From NCBI RefSeq assembly GCF_024586455.1, contig NC_065919.1, positions 40,090,839 to 40,154,838 on the forward strand: DNA of 64,000 nt, given 5' to 3'. Shown here in pieces: positions 21,890-32,569 of the stretch; within the stretch, counting starts at the first letter, position 1; each line of letters opens with the position of its first letter. This DNA is from Bactrocera neohumeralis. Taxonomy: Eukaryota > Arthropoda > Insecta > Diptera > Tephritidae. The notes under the pieces are model-generated. The model was not told the DNA's origin. It saw nothing but the letters and a program-made list of their open reading frames with translations, and made no database searches. The position numbers were made by a program, and so were the translations under genes.

Positions 21890-22334
21890 AATTCAACGCA
21901 CTTTTGAAATTGCCAACTCCACGTTTTAGTGATGAGAAATAATCCTTTAATCACATTATTATGATTCCTTTTTTTCAAAGGATTGCAGCAAGAATTAGGC
22001 CGACCCATTGCGCATAGATTGACCTGTACAAAACAAAGTAACAGATAGAAAATATAAATATTATGTCATTTTTTGTACGTTACATAACTTTCAGAAAGCA
22101 TACTCACAAAGAAATCGACGAAATTAAAAGATTTTCCACAGGTACTTTATACTCAGAAAAACATATAAACTTATCAACGTTATTATTTATTTTGACCTCA
22201 AAATGGATACATTAATACATGTTTCAATTAACAAAATGTATACATCAATAAATATTCTCACTTGTTTTTTTCACTGAAACAACTGACGCTGCGACGAAAA
22301 TCACATATATGTACGTACGTTGCGCACGCCGCCA

Positions 22335-22828
22335 TGCAGTGTCCATCACTAGCTCGCTGGCTATAGTGTATGGTGAGTCTAAAAATGTGATATTGACTCT
22401 TAGAGTCAAAAATACAAATTTTTTCTTTGGGGGATATGAAAATGGATGTTTAAAGTATGTTTTGTAAAATTTTCACTGTAATTGTAGGCCTAGAAAGCAT
22501 AAAAAATTTCAATTGTTTAAACAATTGTTATTAACAAATTACTTAAATTTCGAATATTTCACGTTCAATATTTTTAAAATAAAGTAAATACAGTTTTCGA
22601 TATTCAAAAAAAATTTCATTCGTTTATAGCAAACAGGTCCTTAGATATGCATTTTTTCTTAAAATGTTGCTAAATTAGTAAAAATTGAATATAAAAAAAA
22701 CGGCGCAGAATTTCGAAATACTATTTAAAGTGTTTTTTCATCTTGATATAAGCTATCGAATTTCAGAAATGTCATTAGATTTCTAAAAATGATGAAAAAA
22801 CATTGATCAAGTTGACGTGGTTTGACTC
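22335..22828. repeat. Right terminal inverted repeat of Y with empty piggyBac site
   Basis: Reverse complement of 13525-13628 joined to 16142-16535. At about 22726-22740 it keeps an uninterrupted TTTAAATAGTA context, the site occupied by piggyBac in the other arm. Its inner side carries GACTCTTAGAGTC, a 13-bp palindrome. Confidence 0.88.
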
Positions 22829-22832
22829 ATAA

Positions 22833-23454
22833 GTATATCGGAGAATGAATACATTTTTTTTTGCCCGCAAAAAATTGTGCAGATAGCAACAAGCCAAAAC
22901 AATGGTTTACGCTTTTTCCGGCTAGACGGCAATGGTAATTTGTAGAACACCTAATCGAGATACTAATATTCCAAACACATTCTCGACAATTCTACGCGCT
23001 CTACTCAACCTGTAGTTAAAGATGCGTTCTTTGCTCGTGAGATTGGTGCCAGGATAAGGTTTCAAAAGGTTTTCATGCATTTGAAAAGCATTATCTCCAA
23101 TAAAAACATATGGCAGAAATTTATTGCTATTTGGTGGTTGCGATGATGAAGGTATTTGTAAACATTTGTTGTAAATAGCTTTCCCAAAATCGGTTTTTTT
23201 TGTAACACCACCATCAGAAATGCGCCCATTTGTACAAACATCCGCAACTATAAATTCATAATTTGCATTCACAGTTGCCACGAGAACAATATTAAAAAAT
23301 TTTTTGTAATTATAGTAGAATGGTCCTGAGTTTGGAGGTTTTTTTTATAGCAATATGCTTTCCGTCTAATGCGCCTATGCAGTTTGGAAAATTCCAAAGT
23401 TCATAAAATTTTTCTGCAATTGATCTCCATTTCGATTCTGACTGCGGCACCTGA
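22833..23454 (-). pseudogene. Harbinger Z DDE transposase, main part
   Basis: Read on the minus strand: a ttgtattcag acceptor at about 23455, then KWRSIAEKFYELWNFPNCIG, ALDGKHIAIK (first Asp), a frameshift, and GPFYYNYKKFFNIVLVATVN. The 119-aa frame (22922-23281) has FIVADVCTNGRISDGGV, VFIGDNAFQMHENLLKPYPG (second Asp) and IFNYRLSRARRIVENVFGIL (Glu). After a stop comes LACCYLHNFLRAKK, leading to the Y insertion. This is the DDE_Tnp_4 core of PIF/Harbinger transposases. Upstream exons fall in or beyond the assembly gap. Confidence 0.85.
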
Positions 23455-23617
23455 ATACAATAAAAAAAATATTATATTTTTTAAATAAATATTAATTAAT
23501 ATATAATTTAAAATATGTGTACATATTTTTATTTCTTTATCATTTCAGAATAATATTAAAGAAACTGTTGCAAAAGAAATGCAGATGCTTCTGATGTGTT
23601 CTTAGAGATTGCAACAA

Positions 23618-23717
23618 NNNNNNNNNNNNNNNNNNNNNNNNNNNNNNNNNNNNNNNNNNNNNNNNNNNNNNNNNNNNNNNNNNNNNNNNNNNNNNNNNNN
23701 NNNNNNNNNNNNNNNNN
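23618..23717. other. Assembly gap of 100 N
   Basis: Exactly 100 N, the usual placeholder for a gap of unknown size. The sequence changes character across it: Harbinger Z lies to the left and a mariner fragment to the right. The frames drawn through the N are meaningless. Confidence 0.98.
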
Positions 23718-23865
23718 TCGACAGTCAACCTGGTGGATTGCATATTTTGAAACGGTTCTCAAGAGTGGAAAGACAAAAAAATCGGCTGGCAAGGTTATGG
23801 CATCAGTCTTTTGGGATGCACATGGTATGTTATTCATCGAATTATTACTGAGCCAGTTTTAATTC
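23718..23865 (+). pseudogene. mariner transposase fragment at gap edge
   Basis: Plus-strand residues GKTKKSAGKVMASVFWDAHG followed by MLFIE form the start of the mariner catalytic core (first Asp in FWDAHG). Both sides are lost: the gap on the left and unrelated sequence on the right. The segment 23866-24280 shows nothing I can identify. Confidence 0.75.
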
Positions 23866-24289
23866 ATTGCACTGTGTATTTGGTTGCAGTTCTATTCTAC
23901 TGTTCCCAATATTTAGCAATTTTATTATTTTTTAGGAAGGATCAGTTAGAAATTGTATGCATATATTTCATCTCGTATGGTTTTTATGAATGCATTTGCA
24001 TCCTTCGCCCATAATCTAGCAAAGTTTCCGCAATACCTTGACGACGAAAATGTTAATGCCATTTTTTGTTGTGATATTAAAGATACCTGACGGGTTCGTC
24101 CTAACAAAAACTGCCTAGTTCAGGAGCAAAATCAATTTAACTCCTATTAAAAGCATGTATGGATATGCAAATTTTTACTTATTTCTTTCCATTTTTGAAT
24201 TACTAAAATTTTCAAATGACTCTTACATGAATTTTGAACAAATGCTTATGATTTAAAATATAATTTTTGTATTTATAAAAAGTATCCTA

Positions 24290-24406
24290 TGTCCTTACCC
24301 CGGTTCTAAGCTACCTCCCCACCAATTTTCAGCCAAATCGGTGCAGCCGTTCTTGAGCTATAAATGGTGTAACAAACACGACTTTCTTTTATGTAATATG
24401 TATAGA
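24290..24406 (-). mobile_element. Helitron 5'-end-like fragment
   Basis: On the minus strand it begins TCTATACATATTACATAAAA and continues through GAAAGTCGTGTTTGTTACAC and AAGAACGGCTGCACCGATTT. These blocks are characteristic of insect Helitron 5' ends as I know them, including the initial TC. No coding part is attached. Confidence 0.5.
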
Positions 24407-24489
24407 TGTAGTAATGGCAAAAGTAGGTAAAATCGGGTTAACCCAACTTCGATATACTACATACTATATAATGATGTTCGTTATTCTAA

Positions 24490-25285
24490 CAAGTTTTATG
24501 CCAAATTTTCCCAATATGCCTCATAAAACGATTTTCGTCTTTTAAACAGTTCAGGTTGCTTAAAATGTGTAATACATACTTGAATGAAACTAACAAGTTG
24601 CAAAAGTTTATTGAACAAAACAAAAACGGTTTGGGATATCAATGAAGTGATATCCTCCTGTGATATCCTCCTGTGAAAGCACATTTGATGCCAATTTGTA
24701 TGGAACTCGATTTGTTTTGCATGGCCACCACCCACACACTTGCAGAAGTCGAGACGCTGAACCCAATTTTCGACGGGTTTCAAGCGTAAATCGGCCGATT
24801 CATCAATCGTCGCTTACTTGTTAACATACTTGTAGATAATGGACTTGACGCAGTTCCACAGGAAATAGTGTAACGGCGTCAAATCGCACGATCGAGGCGG
24901 TTTCTGAGTGGCTTGTGGCGAACCACATATTGTCCATGGTTATCATTGAGCGGTAGCACTTCCCATTCACAGTAACGTGCCGATCTTGATCATCACGAGA
25001 TGCAATGGTGATTCATGGAGTACGTGTGGAAATGAGCCTCATCCATGAAGATGATTTACCGATGAAAATTCGGATAATTTTCAAGTTGTTGCTCAGCCGA
25101 ATTCAGGAACAAACGACGATTTTGGTGGCTTCAGTTCTTGCGTCAATTTGATCTTGTTAGCCAAGATCTTTTCGGGAAATTCGCCGCAACGACGTCACAT
25201 CGACGTCCCCATCGGTCTACTTTTTGTAGCGTCCCTGTGAAAAATCCTTGAAAATGGACAAGTTCTCGCAAAAATTAGGTGGTTC
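24490..25285 (-). pseudogene. Tc1/mariner-superfamily transposase remnant
   Basis: Minus-strand pieces in shifting frames: KLTQELKPPKSSFVPEFG (about 25120-25170), DEAHFH-like sequence near 25045, HESPLHLVMIKIGT, then PPRSCDLTPLHYFLWNCVKS (about 24850-24900, the last catalytic Asp region) and ENWVQRLDFCKCVGGGHAKQ (24700-24770). The order fits IS630/mariner-type transposases found in many insects. Stops and frameshifts abound. The 95-aa frame at 24496-24783 is the surviving C-terminus. Confidence 0.72.
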
Positions 25286-25436
25286 AGCGCAGGCGGTCTA
25301 TACCTTGGTCATATCTCTAATATAATGAATTCCGATACTCTGGTTGCCGTTTTCCACATGAACTCAAAATATAAAAAAAATTTCACCGGTTTTGATCTTA
25401 ACAATTTGCAAGTGTATAAAATGTTGGGAAACACAC

Positions 25437-25472
25437 GAACTAGCCCTTCTTTATTAGCCCTTCTTTACTTGT
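25437..25472 (-). repeat. Orphan DINE-like end block, duplicated
   Basis: CGAACTAGCCCTTCTTTATTAGCCCTTCTTTACTTGTT-type sequence repeats the terminal block of the DINE-like element twice, immediately beside the opposite end of the complete copy that starts at 25478. It suggests a second copy was joined end to end and then lost. Confidence 0.6.
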
Positions 25473-25477
25473 TCTTT

Positions 25478-26516
25478 TTATACTCTCGCAACAATGTTGC
25501 TAACGAGAGTATTATAGTTTTGTTCACATAACGGTTGTTTGTAAGTCCTAAAACTAAAAGAGTCAGATATAGGGTTATATATACCAAAGTGATCAGGGCG
25601 ACGAGTAGAGTCGAAATCCGGATGTCCGTCCGTCCGTGTGCAAGCTGTAACTTGAGTAAAATTGAGATATCATGATGAAACTTGGTACACGTATTCCTTG
25701 GCTCCATAAGAAGGTTAAGTTCGAAGATGGCCCACTGCCGCGCCCACAAAATGGCGGAAACCGAAAACCTATAAAGTGTCATAACTAAGCCATAAATAAA
25801 GATATTAAAATGAAATTTGGCACAAAGGATCGCATTAGGGAGGGGCATGTTTGGACGCAATTGTTTTGGAAAAGTGAGCGTGGCCCCGCCCCCTACTAAG
25901 TTTTTTGTACATATCTCGGAAACTACTATAGCTATGTCAACCAAAGTCTACAAAGTCGTTTTCTTCAGACATTTCTATATACAGTTCAAAAATGGAAGAA
26001 ATCGGATAATAACCACGCCCACCTCCCATACAAAGGTTATGTTCAAAATCACTAAAAGTGCGTTAACCGACTAACAAAAAACGTCAGAAACACTAAATTT
26101 TACGGAAGAAATGACAGAGGAAGCTGCACCCAGCCTTTTTTTAAAAATTGAAAATGGGCGTGGCGCCGCCCACTTATGGACCAAGAACCATATCTCAGGA
26201 GTTACTAGACCGATTTCAATGAAATTCGGTATATAATATTTTCTTAACACCCTGATGTCATATACGAAATATGGGTGAAATCGGTTCACAACCACGCCTT
26301 CTTCCAATATAAAGCTATTTTGAATTCCATCTGATGCCTTCTCTGTATAATACGAGTATAAACATTAGGAACCAATGATGATAGCGGAATAAAACTTTAC
26401 AAAAATACGGTATTTGAAAAATATGTAAATGACGTATTATGAAATCTCGATTATCACTTTACCATGCGAGAGTATAAAATGTTCGGTGACACCCGAACTT
26501 AGCCCTTCCTTTCTTG
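25478..26516 (-). mobile_element. DINE-1-like (Helentron-type, non-autonomous) element
   Basis: A complete ~1.04-kb copy. The ends share an inverted TATACTCTCGCA block (near both termini), and the outer block CGAACTTAGCCCTTCCT closes one side. It has a short GTCC/GTCY microsatellite at 25625-25640, preceded by GGTTATATATACCAAAGTGATCAGG. This arrangement is that of Drosophila DINE-1/INE-1. Five GC boxes of the CCACGCCC/GGGCGTGG type are spread along it. The 159-aa minus-strand frame (25465-25944) is not conserved in full in the other copies, so I treat the element as non-coding. Confidence 0.68.
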
Positions 26517-26924
26517 TTTTAATTTATTTATATGACATAAATTTAACTGATACTTTCGGTATACGATAGGTAGAGAAAATATGGACCGAATCTTATTTTT
26601 GGGTGAGTGACGTATATATTATATTTTATGCGTAAAGTATAACTCATGGATATGTAATATGGATTTTTCAAAGTACACACCAGCAATATGGAAGTTTTAT
26701 ATACCACCCTCGGATCAACACGTCTGTAATTTCATAGGATTATATGATAGTCCTTATCACCACGAATTTAGGTTTCCAAAACATCAGCTGACCCTTTAGA
26801 TCCAAAACTAATCCGAGTGTTCTACAGTAGATATAATGACAACTCGTATATAAACACAAAATATAAAACCAATCAAGGTTTTATTTACATGAAATAATTC
26901 ATGCAGATCACTTTCATTATGTTA
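26517..26924. other. No gene recognised
   Basis: AT-rich sequence between the DINE-like element and the Helitron 3' end; nothing identified. Confidence 0.5.
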
Positions 26925-27794
26925 CTAGCTGACCCGGCAAACCTCGTACCGCCTAACAGTAAATGTCGTGTTACCTTTTAGTTGAACTAATTTAGGCTTT
27001 GATGAACGTAATAGAATGATACTGTATAAATGAGCATCCTCCCCGAGCATCCCCTCACACATCACATTAGCACACGACATCCACTCCACATATCAACACT
27101 GACACGCATCCTTCACCACACTCATCACATCACCATTTACCATCCACATTACTCACGAGAGCAACACATATTGACACCCACACACAAGTACGCCAACCAA
27201 CAACCATGACACCGCCCCCTTACCAAAGCGAAAAAGGGAACCGACGAGGAGATGCAGTTCAGTTGATTATCGACATCAGCAACGTTCGGTACCTTTTCGC
27301 GCATCTCCCACGCCGCCGAGATCATCAGTTACATAGCCTCTTCCATTTTTTCGCAAAGTTTCCGGTTTTTTTCATCATCAAACCCTATTGGGCAGATACC
27401 GTCCCCGAAATCGTATCAGCGTAACTTTGTGAATCTTAACTTATTTATTAAAACCTTATTGGGGTATATACCGTCCCCAAAATTACCATAAACAGCGGTG
27501 AATTTTAAATTAATAAAACCCTATTCGAACACGCGTCCACAAACAATCCATTGTTTTATTTCTTGAGTTACGGGAAATTGGTGGTGAGCTAAAAGGTGAG
27601 TGCGGGAAAGAATCAGATACAAAATAATTTTAATATAGATAGAAACATGAAAGTATTTTATTATGATGAATGATGATGAATACAAACAGAAGAAATAATA
27701 ATAATAAAGTACTTCAAACACATGTCAGAAAAAAATATTGAAAACTATGTTGTGTAGATTGGGATACACTTGGATTAATTCATTAATAAGATCT

Positions 27795-29648
27795 TCATTC
27801 AAGCACTTTGTGGTAAACGATATTCTTTGTTTTTTGGTCAGGCGCAAGAACAAATAAAGCGGATGGTTTTCCGACACGTGAGCATGCCACGTACAATTGA
27901 CCATGAGAAAAACATGCATTTTCTAGATAGAGGCCACAAATAGTCAAGGATTGGCCCTGTGATTTGTTGATCGTCATGGCGAAAGCAAGACGAATCGGGA
28001 ACTGAATTCGTTTAAATTCAAAGGGAATATCCGTTGGGATCATCGGAATCCTTGGAATAAGAACTTCCTCATCTTTAAATTTTCCTTTAAGTATCGACGC
28101 GTGAATCACATTGCTAATCAGTTTTCTTATTACCAAATGCGTTCCGTTGCACAGTTTTGGTTGATTTAAACTTCTAAGCATGATAACTACCGAGCCAACC
28201 TTCAGTTGTAAATTGTGCGGTGGTAAACCAGGTACATCAAAGGAGTTTAAAAATTCAGTTGGATAATTAGTGGCTTCTTCTTCGTTGGTTACACAGTCGA
28301 TAGATTTGAATGAATACAGAGAACCTACGATTTGATTTTGAATTATAAAATTGAGGTCATCTACATCTTTATTTTTAGCGGCCAAGAAGCTCGTCCTTTG
28401 ATGAGATGAAATTGCAAAAACTTGAAGGAAATGAAATCAAACCGCTCGATTCGTCAACTGGAACACGGCCATTACCGATAGTCAGCAATTGCTTCGAGAA
28501 ATCATCAGCAGATAGATCGTTCAACAATGCAACTCTCATATTTACAGACAGTTGAAGTTTCTTTACATATCCACAGATTTGATACTTTTATTGCGTCGGC
28601 AGCAGTAGATCTTGGAATGACTGGTAGTGTTTGTCGGAAATCGCCAGAAACAAAATCATTGCGCCATTTAATGTTCGGTCTAGTGCTTCCAATGCGCGTT
28701 TGTGCGCCATTGTGCAATCGTCCCATATGATTATTTTTGATGCTACTAAAACTTTAGCCATTGCGGACTGTTTCGAAATGTTACATGTCGGCAGTTCAGT
28801 AGTTTGAAGGTTTAATGGCAATTTTAACGCTGAGTGAGCCGTACGGCATCCATCTAACAATGTGGCCGCTATTGCAGAAGAAGCAATTGCTACCGCAATT
28901 TCGGATCTCGCAAGTACAGTGGCCAAAATTAATGACATGGGGAATGTCTTCCTGTTCCACCGGGGGCATCTAAAAAAAATAAGCCACCGTTGCCATCATC
29001 AATTGCATTAATCAGTGTATCATAGACATCCTTCTGCTTAGGATTCAACAGCGGTACATTCAATTGAACTGATTGGATTAGTTCATGTGGATCATATTCA
29101 CGTTCACGTTCCAATTCTTTATTAAATGCGTCATTCATTCCGCGGTCTGGCGCTGGCATTCCTAACCTAACTAACAAACTGCCGCACATGAGGTAATACA
29201 TATCATAGATCAAGAGCAAAGTCTGGTTATGCATTTTCTCATTCACCTCAAGATCGGAATTTCTTGAGCTGACACGAATTCGATGTAAAATATCTTCTGA
29301 CATGTTATCTTTGTATTTGTTCCACAGATCACGTGGGTTCGATGGGAAGCATGTCGAAATGATGATAGCAAACAATGTGCGTATCTGACTTTGAGATGCA
29401 GAAATAATTGCTTCAACGATTGTCGTGTCCCAATGAGTATCGTTTTCAATCAAATTCAGCTCTTGACATGCTGCACGAAATGTGGGGCACACGATACCAA
29501 ACAGTTCGTAGTGATTCAAATGATGTTGGCCCTCGAACATGTACCAGCAACAATCGCAAATTGAAACGTTCATCATTCTTCGGTTTAACTGTGTAAATAC
29601 GACCAAGAGCATCAGTAGAACGCATGTCTGAATGACCAGGAACTGCAT
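27795..29648 (-). pseudogene. Helitron H1 Pif1-like helicase
   Basis: Pieces of the 5'-3' helicase that unwinds DNA in rolling-circle transposition. 28929-29648 covers the link and motif I, GGLFFLDAPGGTG, where one base is lost in the Walker A lysine codon. 28588-28938 has the Walker B segment KIIIWDDCTMAHKRALEALD. 28505-28726 has DFRQTLPVIPRSTAADAI. 27795-28385 (196 aa) is the C-terminal part with VINYP-like NYPTEFLNSFDVPGLPPHNL, RIPMIPTDIPFEFKRIQFPI, MTINKSQGQSL and HGQLYVACSRVGKPSALFV (motifs V-VI). At least three frameshifts separate them. Confidence 0.87.
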
Positions 29649-29776
29649 GGCCTTGCTTACGACGTTGAATTTTTTTCGATGTATCTACCAACTTGATAAC
29701 GTGTGATTTCATCGTTGATATTGGATGTAAAAAACCGCCATGTCGCTCCCTTCGCTTTGACAAATCGCGAATTTAT

Positions 29777-30708
29777 TTAATTGACTTGGTCAACACTGTC
29801 ATTACAATGTTTCGGCACGTTTTGAGCAGCATTCGAATATGGAACAATCCAACTGTTGTCAACTACGAAATCGTTTCCTTTCACTTTAGTTGTGATAGTT
29901 CTACCATTATCATCGGACGATCGACGCCGGTACAATGGATAAACATCGTTGCCTGTAATGGTCTCTGCCGTCAATTTTCGTGGATACCATTTGGAACACT
30001 TGCCGTCGACCATGCACGGTGATTGGCGGTTGATAATGCCACACGGTCCCTGAATCATATTCGTGATTACAACATCATGTAGGTCTGGATCGGTTTCAGG
30101 AGCAGGAATCTCCGCACATATGATGCCATCTATTTTATCTGGCCGAATTCTTTCAACTAACCAAATTAGAATGTGAGCATGCGGTAGGCCTCGTTTTTGC
30201 CATTCGACTGAATACATCCAGCGTCGAGTAATCCCAAAGACGTGTTGCTTAACTATGTAATTCATTAGTGACCAAATTTTTTGCCTGAAAACACGTGCGG
30301 TGATGTCGTGTCGATCGATGTTTGCCCGGGAAGCAGCAATTGAATAACTTCCGTCCATTTTGGATTACATGTAAATGTAATGAATAGATCTGGCCGAACA
30401 TAATGACGAACATATGTCATTGCATCTTGCGCATATTCATGCAAATGACGCGGGCTACCTGCATATGTCGCCGGTAAAATGGTCAATTGACCAACATTTT
30501 CTGAATCTCCTTCTGTGCAAATTTCATCGCGTAAATGAATATACTCTTCCGAACGCAATTTAGCTTGATTCAACCGAATGAAATTCAGGCGCTCCGTTTC
30601 GATTTTACAGTACATGTCAACGCAATATTGTTGAAGCAGTCGACGAAATCGCAACAAATAATTGTCACAATTTTCACGAATCATCAAACGATATGCGTAA
30701 TAATTCAT
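29777..30708 (-). pseudogene. Helitron H1 Rep (HUH) domain
   Basis: 30265-30708 holds the Helitron-like N region: QYCVDMYCKIETERLNFIR, PATYAGSPRHLHEYAQDAMT and FITFTCNPKWTEV. 29777-30358 has the HUH nuclease motif RGLPHAHILIWL plus GPCGIINRQSPCMVDGKCSK. The metal-binding HUH is intact. I could not find the paired catalytic tyrosines that normally follow (YVCKYVNKG-type), so this part seems deleted before the TRYQVGRYI stretch seen near 29715 in another frame. Confidence 0.83.
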
Positions 30709-30784
30709 CGAACTAACCTTCTTGGTAGTTTCCTCACCTCAAACAAATACAGTAAAATTTGTATTTTAGAACCCCTAATAAGTT

Positions 30785-31440
30785 AACGACTCTTGCTTAA
30801 CTATGTAATCTTAGTGACCAAATTTTTTGCCTGAAAACACGTGATGTCAACTTTTTTGTTTGCCGTTACAGCAATTGAATAACTTCAGATTTTGGATTAC
30901 ATGTAATCAAGTGTAAAATGAAAACAATAATATTGATCTTACCATTCAATAGATTAATGACGCATTACCTTGATATTAAAATGGTCATATCCATTCGAAT
31001 CTCCTTGCCAAATTGCATCAGCGGAATATACTATTGTAACGCGTCATATGTGTTCAGCGAAATGTGTTTCATATTACTACATGTAACGTTTGTTGTATTG
31101 CAGTCGACGAAATCGCAACAAATGTTTGTCACAATTTTCACCAATCATCAAACGATATGCCATAATTCATCGAACTGTTCTTGGAGCATTACAGTAAAAT
31201 TTGTATTCATGTGTTAACGACTCTTACAGCTACTCTCTACTAAATTAAAAATGACAACTTTTTTGGTTACCAAAAGCAAACAGAATAAAATGTAATCAAG
31301 TTAAAATGAAAACAATAATATTGATCTTACCATTCAATAGATTAATCATTTTGATATTAAAGTGATATCCATCGTCTCCTTGCCAAAACATCAGCGGGTA
31401 TTGTAACGCGTCATATGTGTTCAGCGGTGTGTTTCATATA
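30785..31440 (-). repeat. Decayed partial copies of the Rep segment
   Basis: 30794-30908 repeats 30245-30375 with many small deletions, and 31095-31225 repeats 30630-30775 in the same manner. 31275-31435 then repeats 30905-31080, again shortened by short deletions (for example ATTAATGACGCATTACCTTG becomes ATTAATCATTTTG). Three serial, shrinking copies of one region. Confidence 0.75.
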
Positions 31441-31444
31441 CTCT

Positions 31445-31790
31445 TTGTAGTTGCCCAGTATTGCGTCGTGTAAGTACAATATCAAGTGTTTCCAAGTTTT
31501 CACCAATAATCAGGATTGTCACTTAATCGATTGTGTTCCAGCTGGTCTTTTATCTGCTCTGATCACAACCTTAAAGTCATCACTTGGCATACGCTCTAAA
31601 GCAGTCTTGAACAGCCTGACCAATGAATGATGTTCATGAAGCATTTGCTGCAGATCTTAGAGAATTGCTCTTTTCGTAGCTGTGTTGATCCCTTGACGCC
31701 GGTCGAATTGTTCTTCCATATGATCCAATATATTTGATGCCATCAATTCTGGATCTTGAAAATCTGGCCTTGAATCTGCCAAAGCATAGA
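31445..31790 (-). pseudogene. Helitron H1 Rep N-terminal region
   Basis: Minus-strand residues DPELMASNILDHMEEQFDRR, a stop, then LQQMLHEHHSLVRLFKTALE and DDFKVVIRADKRPAGTQSIK. These match the Helitron_like_N family. One stop and possibly an intron interrupt it. Confidence 0.8.
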
Positions 31791-32029
31791 TATAAAACTT
31801 ACTTTACAAACACTTTTTTTCCAAATATTAACATCCCATTTTAATTTCCGAGAAAAATACAGAAATCTAACAAACTACATTCCAGATTTTTTTTACAATA
31901 ATAGAAAATAAAGGTTTTAACGTAAATTACCTTAAATGTCGGATTATATCCGTGTTCTTCGATAATTTCCGCCCCAAATGAAGTCACTTGGAAACAGACA
32001 TTGTATTTTTGAGTGTTCGTTAGAAAATG

Positions 32030-32569
32030 TCATGATTCTTGTGTTTCGCCATAAAGCAGGGAGCGCAATGGCTCTGGTGGCGGGACCAATAATGGCAATT
32101 TCACTTTACCACTAAAGCAGCACAAACCAGGCGTTTCACCAGCAAACTTCAATGCGCCACAATACTGGCAAACAACGTCCATTTGACCAATGCAAACTAA
32201 ACGATGCAAGCTGTAGTCGATGGTGCAATCATATAGAAACGCTGCTCGATTCAAATCAATACTTGAACCATTTCTTCTTGCACTTCGAAGATTATTCCTC
32301 TGTTCATCTGTATGATAAGCTCGACGATTTCTCGTTTCCAATCTAGCCGTTTCACGGGCTGCATCTCTTTGCTCTTGTGTTTGAGAAGCACGAATTAAGG
32401 CCCTTCTTTGCTCCATACTAACGCGGCGCTCTTCTCGTGCAATTTCTCGTTCTTCATCAGATAATTGACTCCTGATATTACGTTGCCTAATTGAATTACG
32501 GCTCCGCTGGGAAAGATTAAATCTTTTAAGACGAGGCATTGTTATTAATGCACTCGCACAAAACCACAT
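32030..32569 (-). CDS. Helitron H1 N-terminal zinc-binding exon
   Basis: An open 179-aa frame. The first ~110 residues are Arg/Glu-rich helices (SDEEREIAREERRVSMEQRR, QEQRDAARETARLETRNRR). The C-terminal part has a zinc-ribbon-like CQYCGALKFAGETPGLCC and the conserved Helitron phrase GKVKLPLLVPPPEPLRSLL. Known Helitrons begin their Rep-helicase protein this way. A natural start is MPRLKRFNLSQRSRNS at 32536. It is separated from the next coding block by about 240 bp with no obvious frame, either an intron or decay. Confidence 0.75.
   Translation of the reverse strand: MWFCASALITMPRLKRFNLSQRSRNSIRQRNIRSQLSDEEREIAREERRVSMEQRRALIRASQTQEQRDAARETARLETRNRRAYHTDEQRNNLRSARRNGSSIDLNRAAFLYDCTIDYSLHRLVCIGQMDVVCQYCGALKFAGETPGLCCFSGKVKLPLLVPPPEPLRSLLYGETQES

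Larger units (their letters stand above)
13525..22828 (-). mobile_element. Sola-like DNA transposon Y (with two later insertions)
   Basis: The ends are long inverted repeats beginning GAGTCAAACCACGTCAACTT. The right arm is 22335-22828 (about 490 bp). The left arm is 13525-13628 plus 16142-16535, split by piggyBac. The arms differ at only a handful of positions by eye. A 4-bp ATAA duplication flanks it. Without its insertions the element is about 4.0 kb with one transposase gene on the minus strand. The 4-bp duplication and DDD-type protein fit the Sola superfamily as I remember it; that assignment is tentative. Confidence 0.72.

Noticed and set aside
23540..23862. Frames running through the N gap
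   Set aside because: They are an artefact of translating N; only the mariner part right of 23718 has meaning.
25465..25944. 159-aa minus-strand frame in a DINE-like element, with similar frames in other copies (45703-46343, 48487-49102, 58228-58749)
   Set aside because: The frames recur only because the copies are alike. They are open on both strands at once, are cut at different points in each copy, run through the microsatellite and show no domain.
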